Assembly (NCBI GenBank): GCA_030674155.1
Contig: CM060316.1
Coordinates: 81,678,936 to 81,701,435, forward strand
Direction of reading: 5' to 3'
From: Stramonita haemastoma
Lineage: Eukaryota > Mollusca > Gastropoda > Neogastropoda > Muricidae
DNA length: 22,500 bases
How positions within the stretch are numbered: the first letter of the stretch is position 1; every line of letters starts with the position of its first letter. Below the pieces are notes generated by a model. That model was not told the origin of the DNA. It did not search any database and saw only the letters and a list, made by a program, of their open reading frames with translations. Below, in pieces: positions 9,481-19,024 of the stretch. The position numbers and the translations under genes are program-made.

Positions 9481-10031
9481 ATACAGTGCATTTTACTCTC
9501 AACTTGTAAGAATTGATAATGAGAAAGTGAATTAAGGAGACCTGATCCAATGCTGTTGCAGTGCAAATGCACAGAGAAACAAAAAGAAAAAATGAATAAA
9601 TAACGGAATGAAGAAGAGAGGTGTGTTGTGCACACTACTGTCTTCGGTATAGTGCATTTTTGGCAGAACAAAAATATGCTAAATCTTGCTTTTTTGTCTC
9701 CAAAGATCAGAGATGGCTAAAAAAAATAATTAAAATCTACCATACTTAAACCAAAGGCAGTGTAATTACATGAAGAGAACCTGAATATATTACAAACTTC
9801 CAAATGAACTAATTCGGCGATGTTTTTAAGTTTATGCTCTTGGCTAGAGCACGCATTGTTTCCGCAATTTCCGTTGGGACTGGTTTACCCTGATTTTCCT
9901 TCTCAGAAGCTAGTTGCGCAGCTTTGCGGGGAAACCCACCCAGCATAGGTATCTGCCTATAACACAAGCTGTTTTGCTTTGAAATACTCAGATTTTTGTC
10001 AGCATTTTTTACAAATCTTTTTTTTTTCTAT
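9481..10031. other. AT-rich sequence, nothing recognised
   Basis: No gene, repeat or motif that I can support. It ends in the T-rich run that leads into the microsatellite. Confidence 0.5.
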
Positions 10032-10334
<303 letters not shown>

Positions 10335-10565
10335 CCTATATAATTTTCTAATAAAAGCTGGATGATCAGTATTGATATTTTTGGATGGTCTTATTCACGT
10401 TCCTGCTTTTGGACTAAAGTAAACAAGACCAAAATATACCCCCCAATCCAATCACGTCTGAATCTTTAATCATAGTATTCTCCGATCCCAAGTCACCGAA
10501 GAGCGTAGAAAGTACAACACGAAGTCCGGGTATTGAGAAGAAAATTCTAAAATATTGAAGACAGA

Positions 10566-10583
10566 GAAGAGAGAGAGAGAGAG

Positions 10584-10622
<39 letters not shown>

Positions 10623-10634
10623 TGTGTGTGTGTG

Positions 10635-10680
<46 letters not shown>

Positions 10681-10755
10681 CATGCGTATACGCGCGCCTG
10701 TGTATGTGTTTGTGTGTGTGTTTGTGTGTGTGTGTCTGTCTGTGTCTGTGTGTAG
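10566..10755. repeat. Compound microsatellite: (GA)n then (GT)n
   Basis: A GA run to 10620 switches abruptly to GT, with one GGGG break and a CATGCGTATACGCGCGCCTG interlude near 10681-10700, then further GT with TT and CT interruptions. Confidence 0.97.
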
Positions 10756-11205
10756 AATGGCTTGTCACAAGGACAAAGGGACAGGAAGAGGGTGTGTCCC
10801 TTAGCGTGATGTATGAACAACCTTTTATGTTTGTTTGCTCTTGTGGTTTCCACTCAACAATTTTCATTCCTCCACCATTTTCATTTCAGGGGAACCGGAG
10901 AGAAACAAGGATCCATATGGATTTCCTCCATAGAAAGGACTGATGACACTGATATGTTTATTCTCAAACTGTACATGTGTAAATCATTTCTTTTTTAAAA
11001 ATTATTCAAACTAATAATTTTGTGTACATGAAGGAACAAATGTATTAAATTTAGTTTAACATCTGTTTATGCTTAGATTCAAAGGTAAAGCAATTTGATT
11101 GGAAAATGTGTCCAAAGAATGATCGATGTCTTCCAAGGGTCGTTAATAAAAACACACTAAAAAAAACATTGCACAATCATTGTTCTTCACCTTTCTCCTT
11201 GTTAG
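10756..11205 (+). other. Mostly unique sequence; one weak acceptor-exon candidate
   Basis: A pyrimidine-rich CTCCACCATTTTCATTTCAG ends at 10889 and looks like a splice acceptor. It is followed by an open frame of about 36 codons to a TAA near 10998. No donor, domain or codon bias supports a gene, so I report it only as a possible terminal exon. Confidence 0.15.
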
Positions 11206-11206
11206 C

Positions 11207-11445
<239 letters not shown>

Positions 11446-11449
<4 letters not shown>

Positions 11450-12040
11450 CTCATTTCTTCATTCTTTCACGTCTTCCTTACCCACCCATTCCTTTTTATG
11501 CCAAATTTCGTCCAGTAAGTTAACTTGACTTTTGTCCACAAAAACGTCAGTGAATACTGTATAAAATGTGTTTACTGAAAAAGTCCATCTGTCATGTTAT
11601 CAATTTTCCAAATAGTAGCCTTTCCCTTTTTTATGCTATTATATTTGTGCGTATGATGGTGATGACGATTACCATTCTGAGTATAAGAACGTTCACTATG
11701 ATTGTGGTTAAGATTGTTTATCGTTTAGTTCACATACGAGGATTCCCCTTTCTCGCCATCTCTCTTTTTTTCCTTTTTCTTTTCTTTATTTTTATTTCAG
11801 TAGCAGAGTAATCATATAGCATCATTTTTTGTCCCCTTTTCATTACTTTTGTTTTTCTTGGGTACTGTATGTTTCATTTTATAGGCATGTAGGCAGATAA
11901 GAAAATCCAAACAAACTAAAAAAGCAAACAAACCAATACATCCCCCACAAAAAAAAAAACCAAAACAACAGAGAAGGCAAATAAAAATAAAAAGCAAGAA
12001 CAAACAGACAGACACAAACGGACCATCAAAAAACAGAAAA
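11446..12040. other. AT-rich sequence before the LINE 3' end, no gene
   Basis: No recognisable coding sequence. A-rich, then A/C-rich sequence (11900-12040) leads into the C tract. It may be the degraded 3' UTR side of the minus-strand LINE or unrelated flank. Confidence 0.4.
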
Positions 12041-12075
12041 CAACCCCCCCCCCCCCCCCCCCCCTAAAAAAAAAA
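12041..12075. repeat. C-tract followed by A-tract
   Basis: About 21 C, then T and nine or more A. On the minus strand it would read as T-run then G-run just beyond the LINE C-terminal coding sequence. Confidence 0.9.
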
Positions 12076-12119
12076 TTGTCGTTTTCCGCGAGTGTGAGAT
12101 GACTGTTGTTTTGGACTTT

Positions 12120-14230
12120 AGACTGCATTATACAGCACTCTATAGAGCACTTTTGACTGCATTATACTCCAGCAAACGTGTGCTGCTTTCCCAACTCTAG
12201 TTTCTATTTGCTGGAAGGTGATTATTTCTCCTCTTTTGTCAATAATGTTATTTTTGTCAAGATTCCTTTGTCTAACCATTCTTTTATATATAAAGATTTA
12301 TTTTTAAATTGAAAGTTACGATTATGCCGTAATGTTGAGTTTAAATGAACACTGTTCTCTTCGTATTTGTTGTCTTAGTTTGATCCAAGCATGTAGCACT
12401 CTGAGCCCAAAAGTTTCTCTGTTAACGTCTTCCACACTTGTAGGGGTCGAGAGTGTATCCAAGTTCTTGCATATTTTTGAAAACATGTGTCTCAGGAAAG
12501 CTTTCCATTTACCATTGTGATTCTTATTCATGATCTTCGGTATCCATGATAGGAGGCGTGCTTCTTGCATGACTTATATCAATTAGCTCTAGGCCACCAG
12601 TTTTTATATCCTGTATTAACTTTACGTTTTATTTTTTCAAATGCTTTTTTATCGTTGTACTTATTTCCATGCAAATGTGTATAGTTCTCTGTTGATCCTT
12701 GTTAGAACATCTTCTGGGATGTCAACGGATTGCATTAGATAGATAAATTGTGATAAGAGAAATGTTTTGGCTATTACTATTTTACCATATATACTTAAAT
12801 TTCTCCTGGACCATTGTCCCATAATTCTTCTCGTGGTTTCTAACCTCTATCTGACATGCACTGATATTTCTGAAATAAACTCCTAATATTTTAAGTTTTT
12901 TCACCCATTTAGTTGGAAGTATTTTTGTTCATTGAATTTATTTCTACCTAGCCACATAGCTTCTGTTTTATGTTTGTTCATTTCCAGTCCAGAGATTACT
13001 GCGAAGGCCTGGAACACTTTAATCGCAGCCTCTAAGTCCTCTTTGTCTTTTAAATACAGTGTTGTATCATCTGCATACTGTTGTATTGTTACAATGTTAT
13101 TTGTTTGACCATTGTTTTCTGTGTTTGGTATCGTTATTCCTTTTATTTCATCATCACTTCGAATTTTTAACGCCAGTAGCTCAACTGCAAGCACAAAAAG
13201 TAGGGGGGATACAGGGCATCCTTGACGTATACCTCTTTCTACTTTAAAGGATTCAGATATCCAGCCGTAGTGGTTTATGCAGCTTTCTGTTTGTGATAAA
13301 ATGGTTTCTAACCACGTTAAGAAGTTAGGGCCAAATCCATATAGTTTTAGGCTGTTTTGTATAAATGTTTTTGAGATTGTATCTAATGTGAAATTTACTG
13401 CCACCAGGATTCCTGGTAGATTTATTTTGTTCATATAGTGTATAACATCATCAGTTGATCTAAGTATAGTAGCTATATTCCTGCCTTTCATAAAACCACA
13501 TTGGTCTTCTGCTACTAATTTATTTATTACTGTGCTCAGTTTTATTGCTATTGCTTTTGTTAAAATTTTGTAGTCTGTATTAAGGAGAGTAATTGGTCGC
13601 CAGTTAGATAAGTTATCTCTTGGTAGATTTTTCCCTTTATTTAATAGTGTGATAATTCCTTTCCGCTGTGTCTGTGTTGTACATCTTTCCTGAAAAGAGT
13701 GTAGATATGTGCTATAAAGCATAGTTTTGATCTGTGGCCAAAAGAATTTGTAAAACTCTGTAGTGAGGCCATCCATACCTGGAGCTGATCCATTTTTCAT
13801 TTGTTTTAGTGCTTCTCCAATGTCTGCTTCACTTATCTGCTGTTCTAAATTTTGTATTTCATGATCATCTAGGGTTGGTGTGTTGTGAGCTGGGCCTGAA
13901 AAACTGGCATTGTGATTGGTTTCTCTGTTATTTTCCTCTAGGTCCTTTTTGTATAAGGATGAATAAAATTTAACTTGTTCATGCATAACACTGGACTGAT
14001 CTTTTACAGTGTTGCCATCCTCAGTTTTGAGTTATCATGTTGGCTGTTGCATTGTTTTTCTCTAGGCTAAGAAAATATGCCGTATTCTTTTCACCTTCTT
14101 CTATATATCGTGTTCTAAATCTTGTTTGTGCACCTTGGGCTTTGACCAGGGCGTTTAGCTCTAATTCTGATTTAATTTTATTTGATTTCTCTATTGTTGT
14201 GTTTCTCTCCTGGTACAATATCTTCCTCAT
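12120..14230 (-). pseudogene. LINE ORF2: reverse transcriptase and C-terminal region, decayed
   Basis: The longest intact frame (13986-12901, 361 codons) holds the RT fingers and palm: NGSAPGMDGLTTEFYKFFW, NWRPITLLNTDYKI, QCGFMKGRN, RQGCPVSPLLF, QQYADDTTLY (YADD at 13077-13066) and the LEMNKHKTE block. Upstream, 14230-14021 gives the pre-RT linker (FRTRYIEEGEKNTAYFLSLE) in another frame, shifted by one base near 14024. Below 12901 the coding sequence continues through several frame changes: KILGVYF, GQWSRRNLSIYGKI, LLSQFIYLMQS, then 12570-12322 (LSWIPKIMN) and KEWLDKGILTKI near 12260. Motif A reads VAVNF-x-LD (13403-13382): the metal-binding Asp is Asn and about two residues are missing, so this RT is inactive. 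Confidence 0.9.
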
Positions 14231-14232
14231 TG

Positions 14233-14397
14233 TTCATTACTGTGTTGAAATCTCCTAGGACAATAAGGGATGACTCTATTCTGCAGTTGTTATCCACTAC
14301 TTCACTTAAATGGTAAAAAAAAATATCTACTTTGTCAGTTGGAGATTGAGAGGCATATATATTAGCTAAGAAAATGTTATCGTCTAGGTCTAAACTG
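14233..14397 (-). pseudogene. LINE ORF2: APE-type endonuclease, central/C-terminal fragment
   Basis: The minus-strand frame reads ISLDLDDN, FLANIYASQSPTDKVD, FYHLSEVVDNN, then IVLGDFNTVMN. The LGDFN motif (GDFN codons at 14255-14244) is the Asp/Asn catalytic motif of APE-type LINE endonucleases. Immediately after VMNNE the sequence jumps into the pre-RT linker, so the rest of the endonuclease, including the SDH-type His motif, and the linker start are deleted. It is outside long open frames because the fragment is only about 55 codons. Confidence 0.85.
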
Positions 14398-14488
14398 ATT
14401 ATTCGAATTGACTTACTTGACTTGACTTATGCCTGTGAATTCTATTATTCGAATTGACTACTTGACTTGACTTATGCCTGTGAATTCC
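14398..14488 (-). repeat. Tandem duplication (46/45 bp) of the RTE element's 3' tail
   Basis: ATTATTCGAATTGACTTACT with following TGACTTGACTTATGCCTGTG and AATTC occurs at 14398-14443 and 14444-14488, differing by a one-base indel and a terminal base. On the minus strand the inner copy includes the last codons and stop of the RTE ORF plus a short tail made of GTCAAGTCAAGT and AATTCGAATAAT. The outer copy joins the host LINE endonuclease directly. Confidence 0.9.
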
Positions 14489-15815
14489 CTTGGGAACATA
14501 GAGCTGCAACAACACTCCTCCAATGGACTCGGTTCTGGGAGATCCTCTTCAGCTCGGCCCACGTCATTCCGGATGCCTTCATCTCTGCTTCAATGCTTCT
14601 GGGCCAGGTCTGTTTTGGTCGACCTACTTTCCGCTTCCCTTGTGGGTTCTAGTCAAGGGCCTGCCTGGTGACATCTGAAGCAGGCTTGCGGAGCGTATGG
14701 CCCATTTCCTTTTCTTGATCTCCGTCTTGATTGAAGCGTGTCAAGTCCTGTCCCACAGTTCTTCGTTTAAGACAACTTCTGGCCACCTGATACCGAGGAT
14801 GTTCCTAAGACATCTGTTGGTGAATGTATGGAGTTTGTGGGTGTTGGTCTTTGTTACCCGTCAGGTTTCTGAGCAATACAGAAGGACCAACTTGACGTTG
14901 GTGTTGAATATTCGGATCTTGTTGTGGAGTGAGAGGGCTGTTGATGTCCAGATTGGGCGAAGGATGTTGAAGGCATGACGGTCTCTATTCAGTTGGCACT
15001 TGATGTCTTCATCCGTCCCCCCATCTTTACTGACGACACTGCCCAGGTAGGTAAATTTGTCAACTTCCTTGATGTTTTCTTGGTGTAGTCACACTGGGTC
15101 TTGTTTCTTGTTGTTCACCCTAATGACATCCGTCTTCCTGATGTTGATTTGGAGGCCTATCTTTTCAGCTTCTTCCGCAACATGACATAGCTTCTCTTGT
15201 GCGTCTTGGTGCCTGTGGGAGAGAAGGCTGATGTCATCTGCGAAGTCCAGGTCTTCCAGCTGCTTTGTGAGGGTCCACTGTATGCCAGTTCTCCTGCCTG
15301 TTGTGGCCTGTTGCATTATCCAGTCAACCACCAATAGGAAGATGGTTGGCAACAACAGACAGCCCTGACGAACACCGGTTCGTAAAAAGAAGGGTTCCGT
15401 CAATTTCCCGTCATGGATGACTTGACAGGTGGCATCTTCATAGAGCTGTTGGATGATGGTGATGAACTTTGGTGGGAAGCCATAGTGGTGCATCAGTTTC
15501 CAGATGACATCTCTGTCGACGCTGTCAAATGCCTTCTGGAAGTCAACAAAGACTGAATACAAGGGGGTCTGCCACTCCAGGGACTGCTCGATGATGATGC
15601 GCATTGTGGCGATCTGATCTGTGCATGATCTGTCTTGTCGGAAGACTGCCTGTTCATCCTTGAGTGTCCTGTCTAGTGCCGTCTGCAGTTTTTCTAAGAT
15701 TATTCTTGTCAGTACTTTCCCTGGAATAGACAGTAGCATAATTCCTCTCCAGTTGTTACATGATGACAGGTCCCCTTTCTTTGGCAGTTTCACGAGGTAG
15801 CCTTTTTTCCAGTCT
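14444..15815 (-). mobile_element. 5'-truncated RTE/SR2-like LINE, nested in the Tx1-type LINE
   Basis: A non-LTR retrotransposon truncated at its 5' end at about 15815, starting inside the RT domain (WKKGYLVKLPKKGD). It runs through the RT palm and the C-terminal domain to its own stop codon near 14473-14475 and then a short tail. The next sequence downstream is the endonuclease of the other LINE, so this element or a copy of it was inserted there. Clade naming (RTE, SR2-like) is by motif memory and less certain than the RT call; a CR1- or L2-like clade is the alternative. Confidence 0.8.
14473..15815 (-). pseudogene. RTE/SR2-like reverse transcriptase with degenerate C-terminus
   Basis: The open part (about 15815-15089) contains CNNWRGIMLLSIPGKV, DEQAVFRQDRSCTDQI, motif A FVDFQKAFDSVDRD, RTGVRQGCLLLPTIF and motif C LDFADDISLLSH, so the catalytic Asp residues are present. 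An in-frame TGA at 15089-15091 interrupts it. Beyond it the same frame continues: EVDKFTYLGSVVSKDGGTDE, KIRIFNTNVKLVLLY, a second TGA right after CSET, then WPEVV. Below about 14740 frames shift repeatedly before the final MTWAELKRISQNRVHWRSVV and ALCSQGNSQA-stop. No endonuclease is present. The lower number of stops than in the host LINE agrees with a later insertion. Confidence 0.85.
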
Positions 15816-15948
15816 TATCTTTATATATGCATTGTGTTTTTTCAGCCCATTTTTTTGCAACTAATATTATTTGCCCTAAACTGTGACTGCTACCTAAGGA
15901 GTAATTTATCTTCCCTCCCCACTGGAGTTCCCATTGCTCTACTCTTCT

Positions 15949-15950
<2 letters not shown>
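15816..15950. other. Unassigned spacer between RTE truncation point and (TA)n
   Basis: About 135 bp with no match to either LINE or to the SINE that I can see. It could be filler DNA from the insertion or a scrap of another repeat. Confidence 0.4.

Positions 15951-16025
<75 letters not shown>
15951..16025. repeat. (TA)n microsatellite
   Basis: An almost pure TA run with one CA interruption at its start. It abuts the 3' tail side of SINE copy C. Confidence 0.97.
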
Positions 16026-16028
<3 letters not shown>

Positions 16029-16029
<1 letters not shown>

Positions 16030-16288
16030 CTTTTATATCGAGGATAACAGAATAAGCAATCATGTGCTTTTTTTTCATCCGCTCCCCGTGTGTATGCAGT
16101 TTTGTAAATATTGTCATCTGTTCCCACCGGCACACGATGGCCTACTCTTACGAAAAGCGGAACAGGATTTAACGTGTGCGCAAAATGTTCTGCGTGCGTT
16201 CGCACACGGGGCGTCGGTTTAAAGTCTCATCCGAAGGACTTTTTCGGGAGAGTGGAGTCAGTACTGATGTTAACTCCAGGAGAAAAAT
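16029..16288 (-). mobile_element. tRNA-derived SINE, copy C, lacking the tRNA head
   Basis: The best match to copy D: TCGAGGATAA at its tail end, CCCACCGGCACACGATGGCC, GTGCGTTCGCACACGGGGCG, CATCCGAAGGACTTTTTCGG and GTTAACTCCAGGAGAAAAAT all recur. It starts (on the minus strand) at the TTTTTCTCC that follows the tRNA part in copy D, and abuts the LINE endonuclease codons QECHISS. So it is a 5'-truncated insertion into the endonuclease coding sequence. Confidence 0.9.
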
Positions 16289-16289
16289 T

Positions 16290-16425
16290 GATGAGATGTG
16301 ACATTCCTGGAGGGCAACTATGTCGAACTTTTCTTTTCGGATAAAACTAAATGTGCTATATCTTTTTCTTCTGTTTTTAGACCCCTAACATTTAGGGTGG
16401 TAATTTTAATCTTATCCACGTCTAT
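16290..16425 (-). pseudogene. LINE ORF2: APE-type endonuclease, N-terminal fragment
   Basis: The minus strand reads DVDKIKITTLNVRGLKTEEK, a typical start of a LINE endonuclease. After one or two frame changes it reads FDIVALQECHISS (FDIVALQECH codons at 16327-16298). The Glu of LQE is the conserved metal-binding Glu of the APE fold. The SINE begins directly after ISS. Several tens of residues expected between here and the fragment at 14397 are absent, so the interruption was accompanied by loss of sequence. Spacing from the end of ORF1 is about 100 bp, normal for a bicistronic LINE. Confidence 0.85.
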
Positions 16426-16508
16426 GGACAGAAGTGGAATCCATCGATATCATAATCACTTAGAATATTCACTTGTCCATGTCCATAGCCAAACCGTCAT
16501 CCAAAGAA

Positions 16509-16530
16509 CAGGGGAGGGGGGGGGGGGGGC
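16509..16530. repeat. G-tract between LINE ORF1 and ORF2
   Basis: AGGGGAG then about 14 G. It lies in the short spacer just beyond the ORF1 stop. Confidence 0.9.
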
Positions 16531-17320
16531 TAGGTGACCATTGCTGTGTAAGCTGTCTGTGTACCCTCTGTACTATTGGAGGGAACATTTGAGCTGGATT
16601 CAGCCTTGCTGTGTGACCTCTTTGCCTGCCCACAAAGAGTAGGCGATATTTTGGCAGAGAGAGATCTGGCACGTTTTTTTGGCCCGTTTGCATTGGGCTT
16701 GGCTTGTGGCAGTCTAGCTGGGCTGTTACTGGTGGTGGTTTGGCCTTCCAGGCTAGGCCTACGTTGTGTGGGGAAAGAGATTGTGCTTTGTTTTCTCTTG
16801 TCCCCTGTGCTGGACGTGTGGGGTGAATCTTGGTGGTCTTCTCCTTCCGAGGGTGGTTTAGGGGGTGGGGCTGGATGGGGGGTAGTAGGAGGCAAATGTG
16901 GTGTTGAGGAGCACTGGGGGGCCCCCTTGTGTGGCCAAATTCAAAGCACACACGGCATCGATGTTCTGTCGATGCACATTCTGCCGTGGTGTGGTCTTTG
17001 GCTAGGCACCTGCTGCATGCTGCTGTGGTTTGGCCTCGATGGTAGATAGCCGCCCTGAATGGTCCAATTTGCAGCGTTTTTTGGTAGGGGCTTACTTGGG
17101 GGGTCCACATACACAAAGCGCCGCCCTGTCTTCCATCGAGTTAGCTTGCCATCTACTCTGTCTCTATCCTCGATAATGTTGGAGCGCAGTTTTGTCAGTT
17201 TTTCAATAGAGCACTGAATGTCCTTGTTGTTGAAAGACAACGGCACATAGAAAGATTCAAAAGGGGCTCAGGGGCAATAAATGTCCCGAATTGTTGCACC
17301 AAAAACGATATTTTGTTGTG

Positions 17321-17321
<1 letters not shown>
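16530..17321 (-). pseudogene. LINE ORF1: gag-like RNA-binding protein with CCHC knuckles, two frameshifts
   Basis: Three successive frames make one protein. From about 17250: PLSFNNKDIQ, GKLTRWKTGRRFVYVDPPSK, typical of the domain before the knuckles. At the A6 run (17076-17081) the frame shifts and reads LQIGPFRAAIY and CSRCLAKDHTTAEC, a perfect C-x2-C-x4-H-x4-C knuckle, then CRVCFEFGHT. At the G/C homopolymer around 16917-16922 it shifts again, which restores a Cys for the second knuckle. It ends in a basic Ser/Pro/Lys tail (GPKKRARSLSAK) at a stop at 16530-16532. ORF1 proteins of this type coat the LINE RNA. Both shifts lie in homopolymers, so assembly error is possible. The 5' part is cut by the CA repeat. 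Confidence 0.85.
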
Positions 17322-17402
<81 letters not shown>

Positions 17403-17457
17403 AACCACCACCACCACCACCACCATGACACAAGACAGCACAACACAACACACACAC

Positions 17458-17551
<94 letters not shown>
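17322..17551. repeat. Two long (CA)n tracts with a (CCA)n interlude
   Basis: CA from 17325 to 17401, an (ACC)n run to about 17425, CATGACACAAGACAGCACAA, then CA again from about 17444 to 17551. The first tract truncates the LINE ORF1. Confidence 0.97.
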
Positions 17552-17556
<5 letters not shown>

Positions 17557-17559
17557 ACG

Positions 17560-18216
17560 AACAAGACCATGCATGCACAGACATGTTCTTCAACACGCTT
17601 ACATGCATACCCATGCCAACTCTGGGACTTTTCTACTCCTTAAGTCCATTAGTACTGTTTGCCCAAGCAGAGCACCAGCCTGTACACACCTCTCAGCACT
17701 TTCCTTTCAGCTACACCTCTAGGGAGTCTGCCATTTCTCCCTCTGCTTGGCAACAGTAAATCTGTGAGTAAAGACAGGACCATTGCACCAGGCCTCGCAA
17801 AAGTCTTCAAAAATATCCCCCACCCCCCTTGTTATTTGTGTATATGAGCTAGTCTTCTTTGACAAAATTTCAGACTCTAGTTTTCGGAAAATGTTCAGAC
17901 ATTGTGGAAAAATTAACTATTAAAAATTATTTTTACACAAAATAGTTTCAACGAAGTATCTAGAAGATGAAATTAATTTTAAAAATCTATCGCTAGAGAA
18001 CAGCGCGGGAAACTGTTACAGACACACAATCTTTAAACACTCATAAGTTTGTTCTCTTTCTCTTTAGATGCCAATCTAAAACTTACAAGAAAATGACTCT
18101 GCTTCTGTCCAGTTTTGTTATATGGATGAAAATTTCCATTACCAAAGACTTTAAAAAACTGAAAATTTCCACGTATTCTCTCTCCAGAGACAAAGACAGG
18201 ATTCTGGCGCACGCCC
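17560..18216. other. Unique sequence, no gene recognised
   Basis: Mixed-composition then AT-rich sequence. I see a repeated GAAAATTTCCA (about 18128 and 18162) and nothing else that I can support. Confidence 0.5.
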
Positions 18217-18566
18217 GTAGCCTAGTTGGGGGGGGGGGGTAGCCTAGTTGGGGGGGGGGGGGGTTAGCCTAGTGGTCAGAACATTGCGCTCGCAATTTGA
18301 CGACCTGGGTTCGATTTCGGTTGAAGATTTTTCTCCAGGAGTTAACATAAGCTCTCCCCAAGAGTCCTTCGGATGAGACTATAAACCGAAGCCCCGTGTG
18401 CGAACGCACGCAGAACATCTTGTGCACACGTTAATTCCTGTTCAGGAACAGATGACAAAACTGAAAAAAACTGCATACACACGGGGACTGGATGTAAAAA
18501 AAAGCACACGAGTGCTTATACCCGTGTCCTCGATATAAAAGAATAAATAAATAAAATAAAAAAGAT
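18217..18566 (+). mobile_element. tRNA-derived SINE, copy D, near full length with stuttered head
   Basis: The reference copy for the family. Box A-like TAGCCTAGTGGTC is at 18265-18277 and box B GGTTCGATTTC at 18308-18318, about 43 bp apart, the usual layout of an internal Pol III promoter. The body carries TCCTTCGGATGAGACTATAA, CCCGTGTGCGAACGCACGCA and CACACGGGGACTGGATG, and ends in TCCTCGATATAAAAGAATAA with an AAAT-rich tail. Two extra partial heads (TAGCCTAGTTGG plus G runs of about 11 and 14) precede it at 18218 and 18240, so the first 11-12 bases occur three times. Confidence 0.9.
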
Positions 18567-18567
18567 A

Positions 18568-18589
18568 AACACACACACGCACGCACACA

Positions 18590-18621
<32 letters not shown>

Positions 18622-18700
18622 CACACACACTTACAAACACAGAGATAGATAGATGATAGATAGATGATAGATGGATGGATGCATGGATGCATGGATAGAG
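18568..18700. repeat. (CA/CG)n, (GATA)n and (GGAT)n compound microsatellite
   Basis: ACAC and ACGC units (18568-18630), then GATAGATAGATGATAGATAG and GGATGGATGCATGGATGC. It follows the SINE tail directly, a common place for microsatellite birth. Confidence 0.93.
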
Positions 18701-18902
18701 AACATGAGGTTGTAAGTTTTTTCTAACGGCAAAATAGAAACTTTTATGACATAACTCTGAAATGCCCTGATACGATTGCCAGAGAAAGATCTGTTTTCTC
18801 GTAACGTGCCTTCAGAATTATGGGCCAAAGAGGTGCTATAAGAATGGGCATAGAGTAAAAGAGAGAAAGGAGAATCAAGGTTCATGTAACATGAATTCAA
18901 AG
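18701..18902. other. Unique sequence, nothing recognised
   Basis: About 200 bp without repeats or coding signs. Confidence 0.5.
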
Positions 18903-18904
18903 CT

Positions 18905-18992
<88 letters not shown>
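18903..18992. repeat. (CT)n microsatellite with three CC breaks
   Basis: A pyrimidine-pure run of about 90 bp. Confidence 0.97.
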
Positions 18993-18996
<4 letters not shown>

Positions 18997-19024
18997 ACTC
19001 TCTGCTTCGAGCTTGTGGATATGC

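Larger units (their letters stand above)
12110..17321 (-). mobile_element. Two-ORF Tx1/L1-type LINE, dead, interrupted by other retroelements
   Basis: Reading down the minus strand, pieces occur in the canonical order: ORF1 with CCHC knuckles (17321-16530), endonuclease N-part (16425-16290), a foreign block (16289-14398), endonuclease C-part (14397-14233), reverse transcriptase and C-terminal region (14230 to about 12110). The family call rests on motif strings (LNVRGL, LQECH, GDFN, NWRPITLLN, RQGCPVSPLLF, YADDT, LSQFIYLMQ) and on an ORF1 with zinc knuckles, as in Tx1-group elements. The 5' end is lost at the CA microsatellite. Every module carries frameshifts or deletions. Confidence 0.85.

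Noticed and set aside
10420..10943. Several overlapping open frames of 66-127 codons rich in THTH, CVCV, SLSL or RERE
   Set aside because: Dinucleotide microsatellites are open in most frames; no flanking coding signal.
11566..11811. 81-codon hydrophobic plus-strand frame
   Set aside because: Hydrophobicity comes from T-rich sequence; no homology, no start context, and the downstream TTTCAG is likely chance.
14467..14978. Plus-strand frames of 60-90 codons
   Set aside because: Antisense of the decayed C-terminal part of the RTE-like ORF, which is the better explanation.
17195..17759. Long CA-repeat frames on both strands, up to 148 codons
   Set aside because: Microsatellite artefacts; one end is fused by chance to LINE ORF1 codons.
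18265..18320. Genuine tRNA gene
   Set aside because: A and B boxes are present but no clover-leaf with an acceptor stem can be drawn, and the sequence continues into a SINE body and tail.
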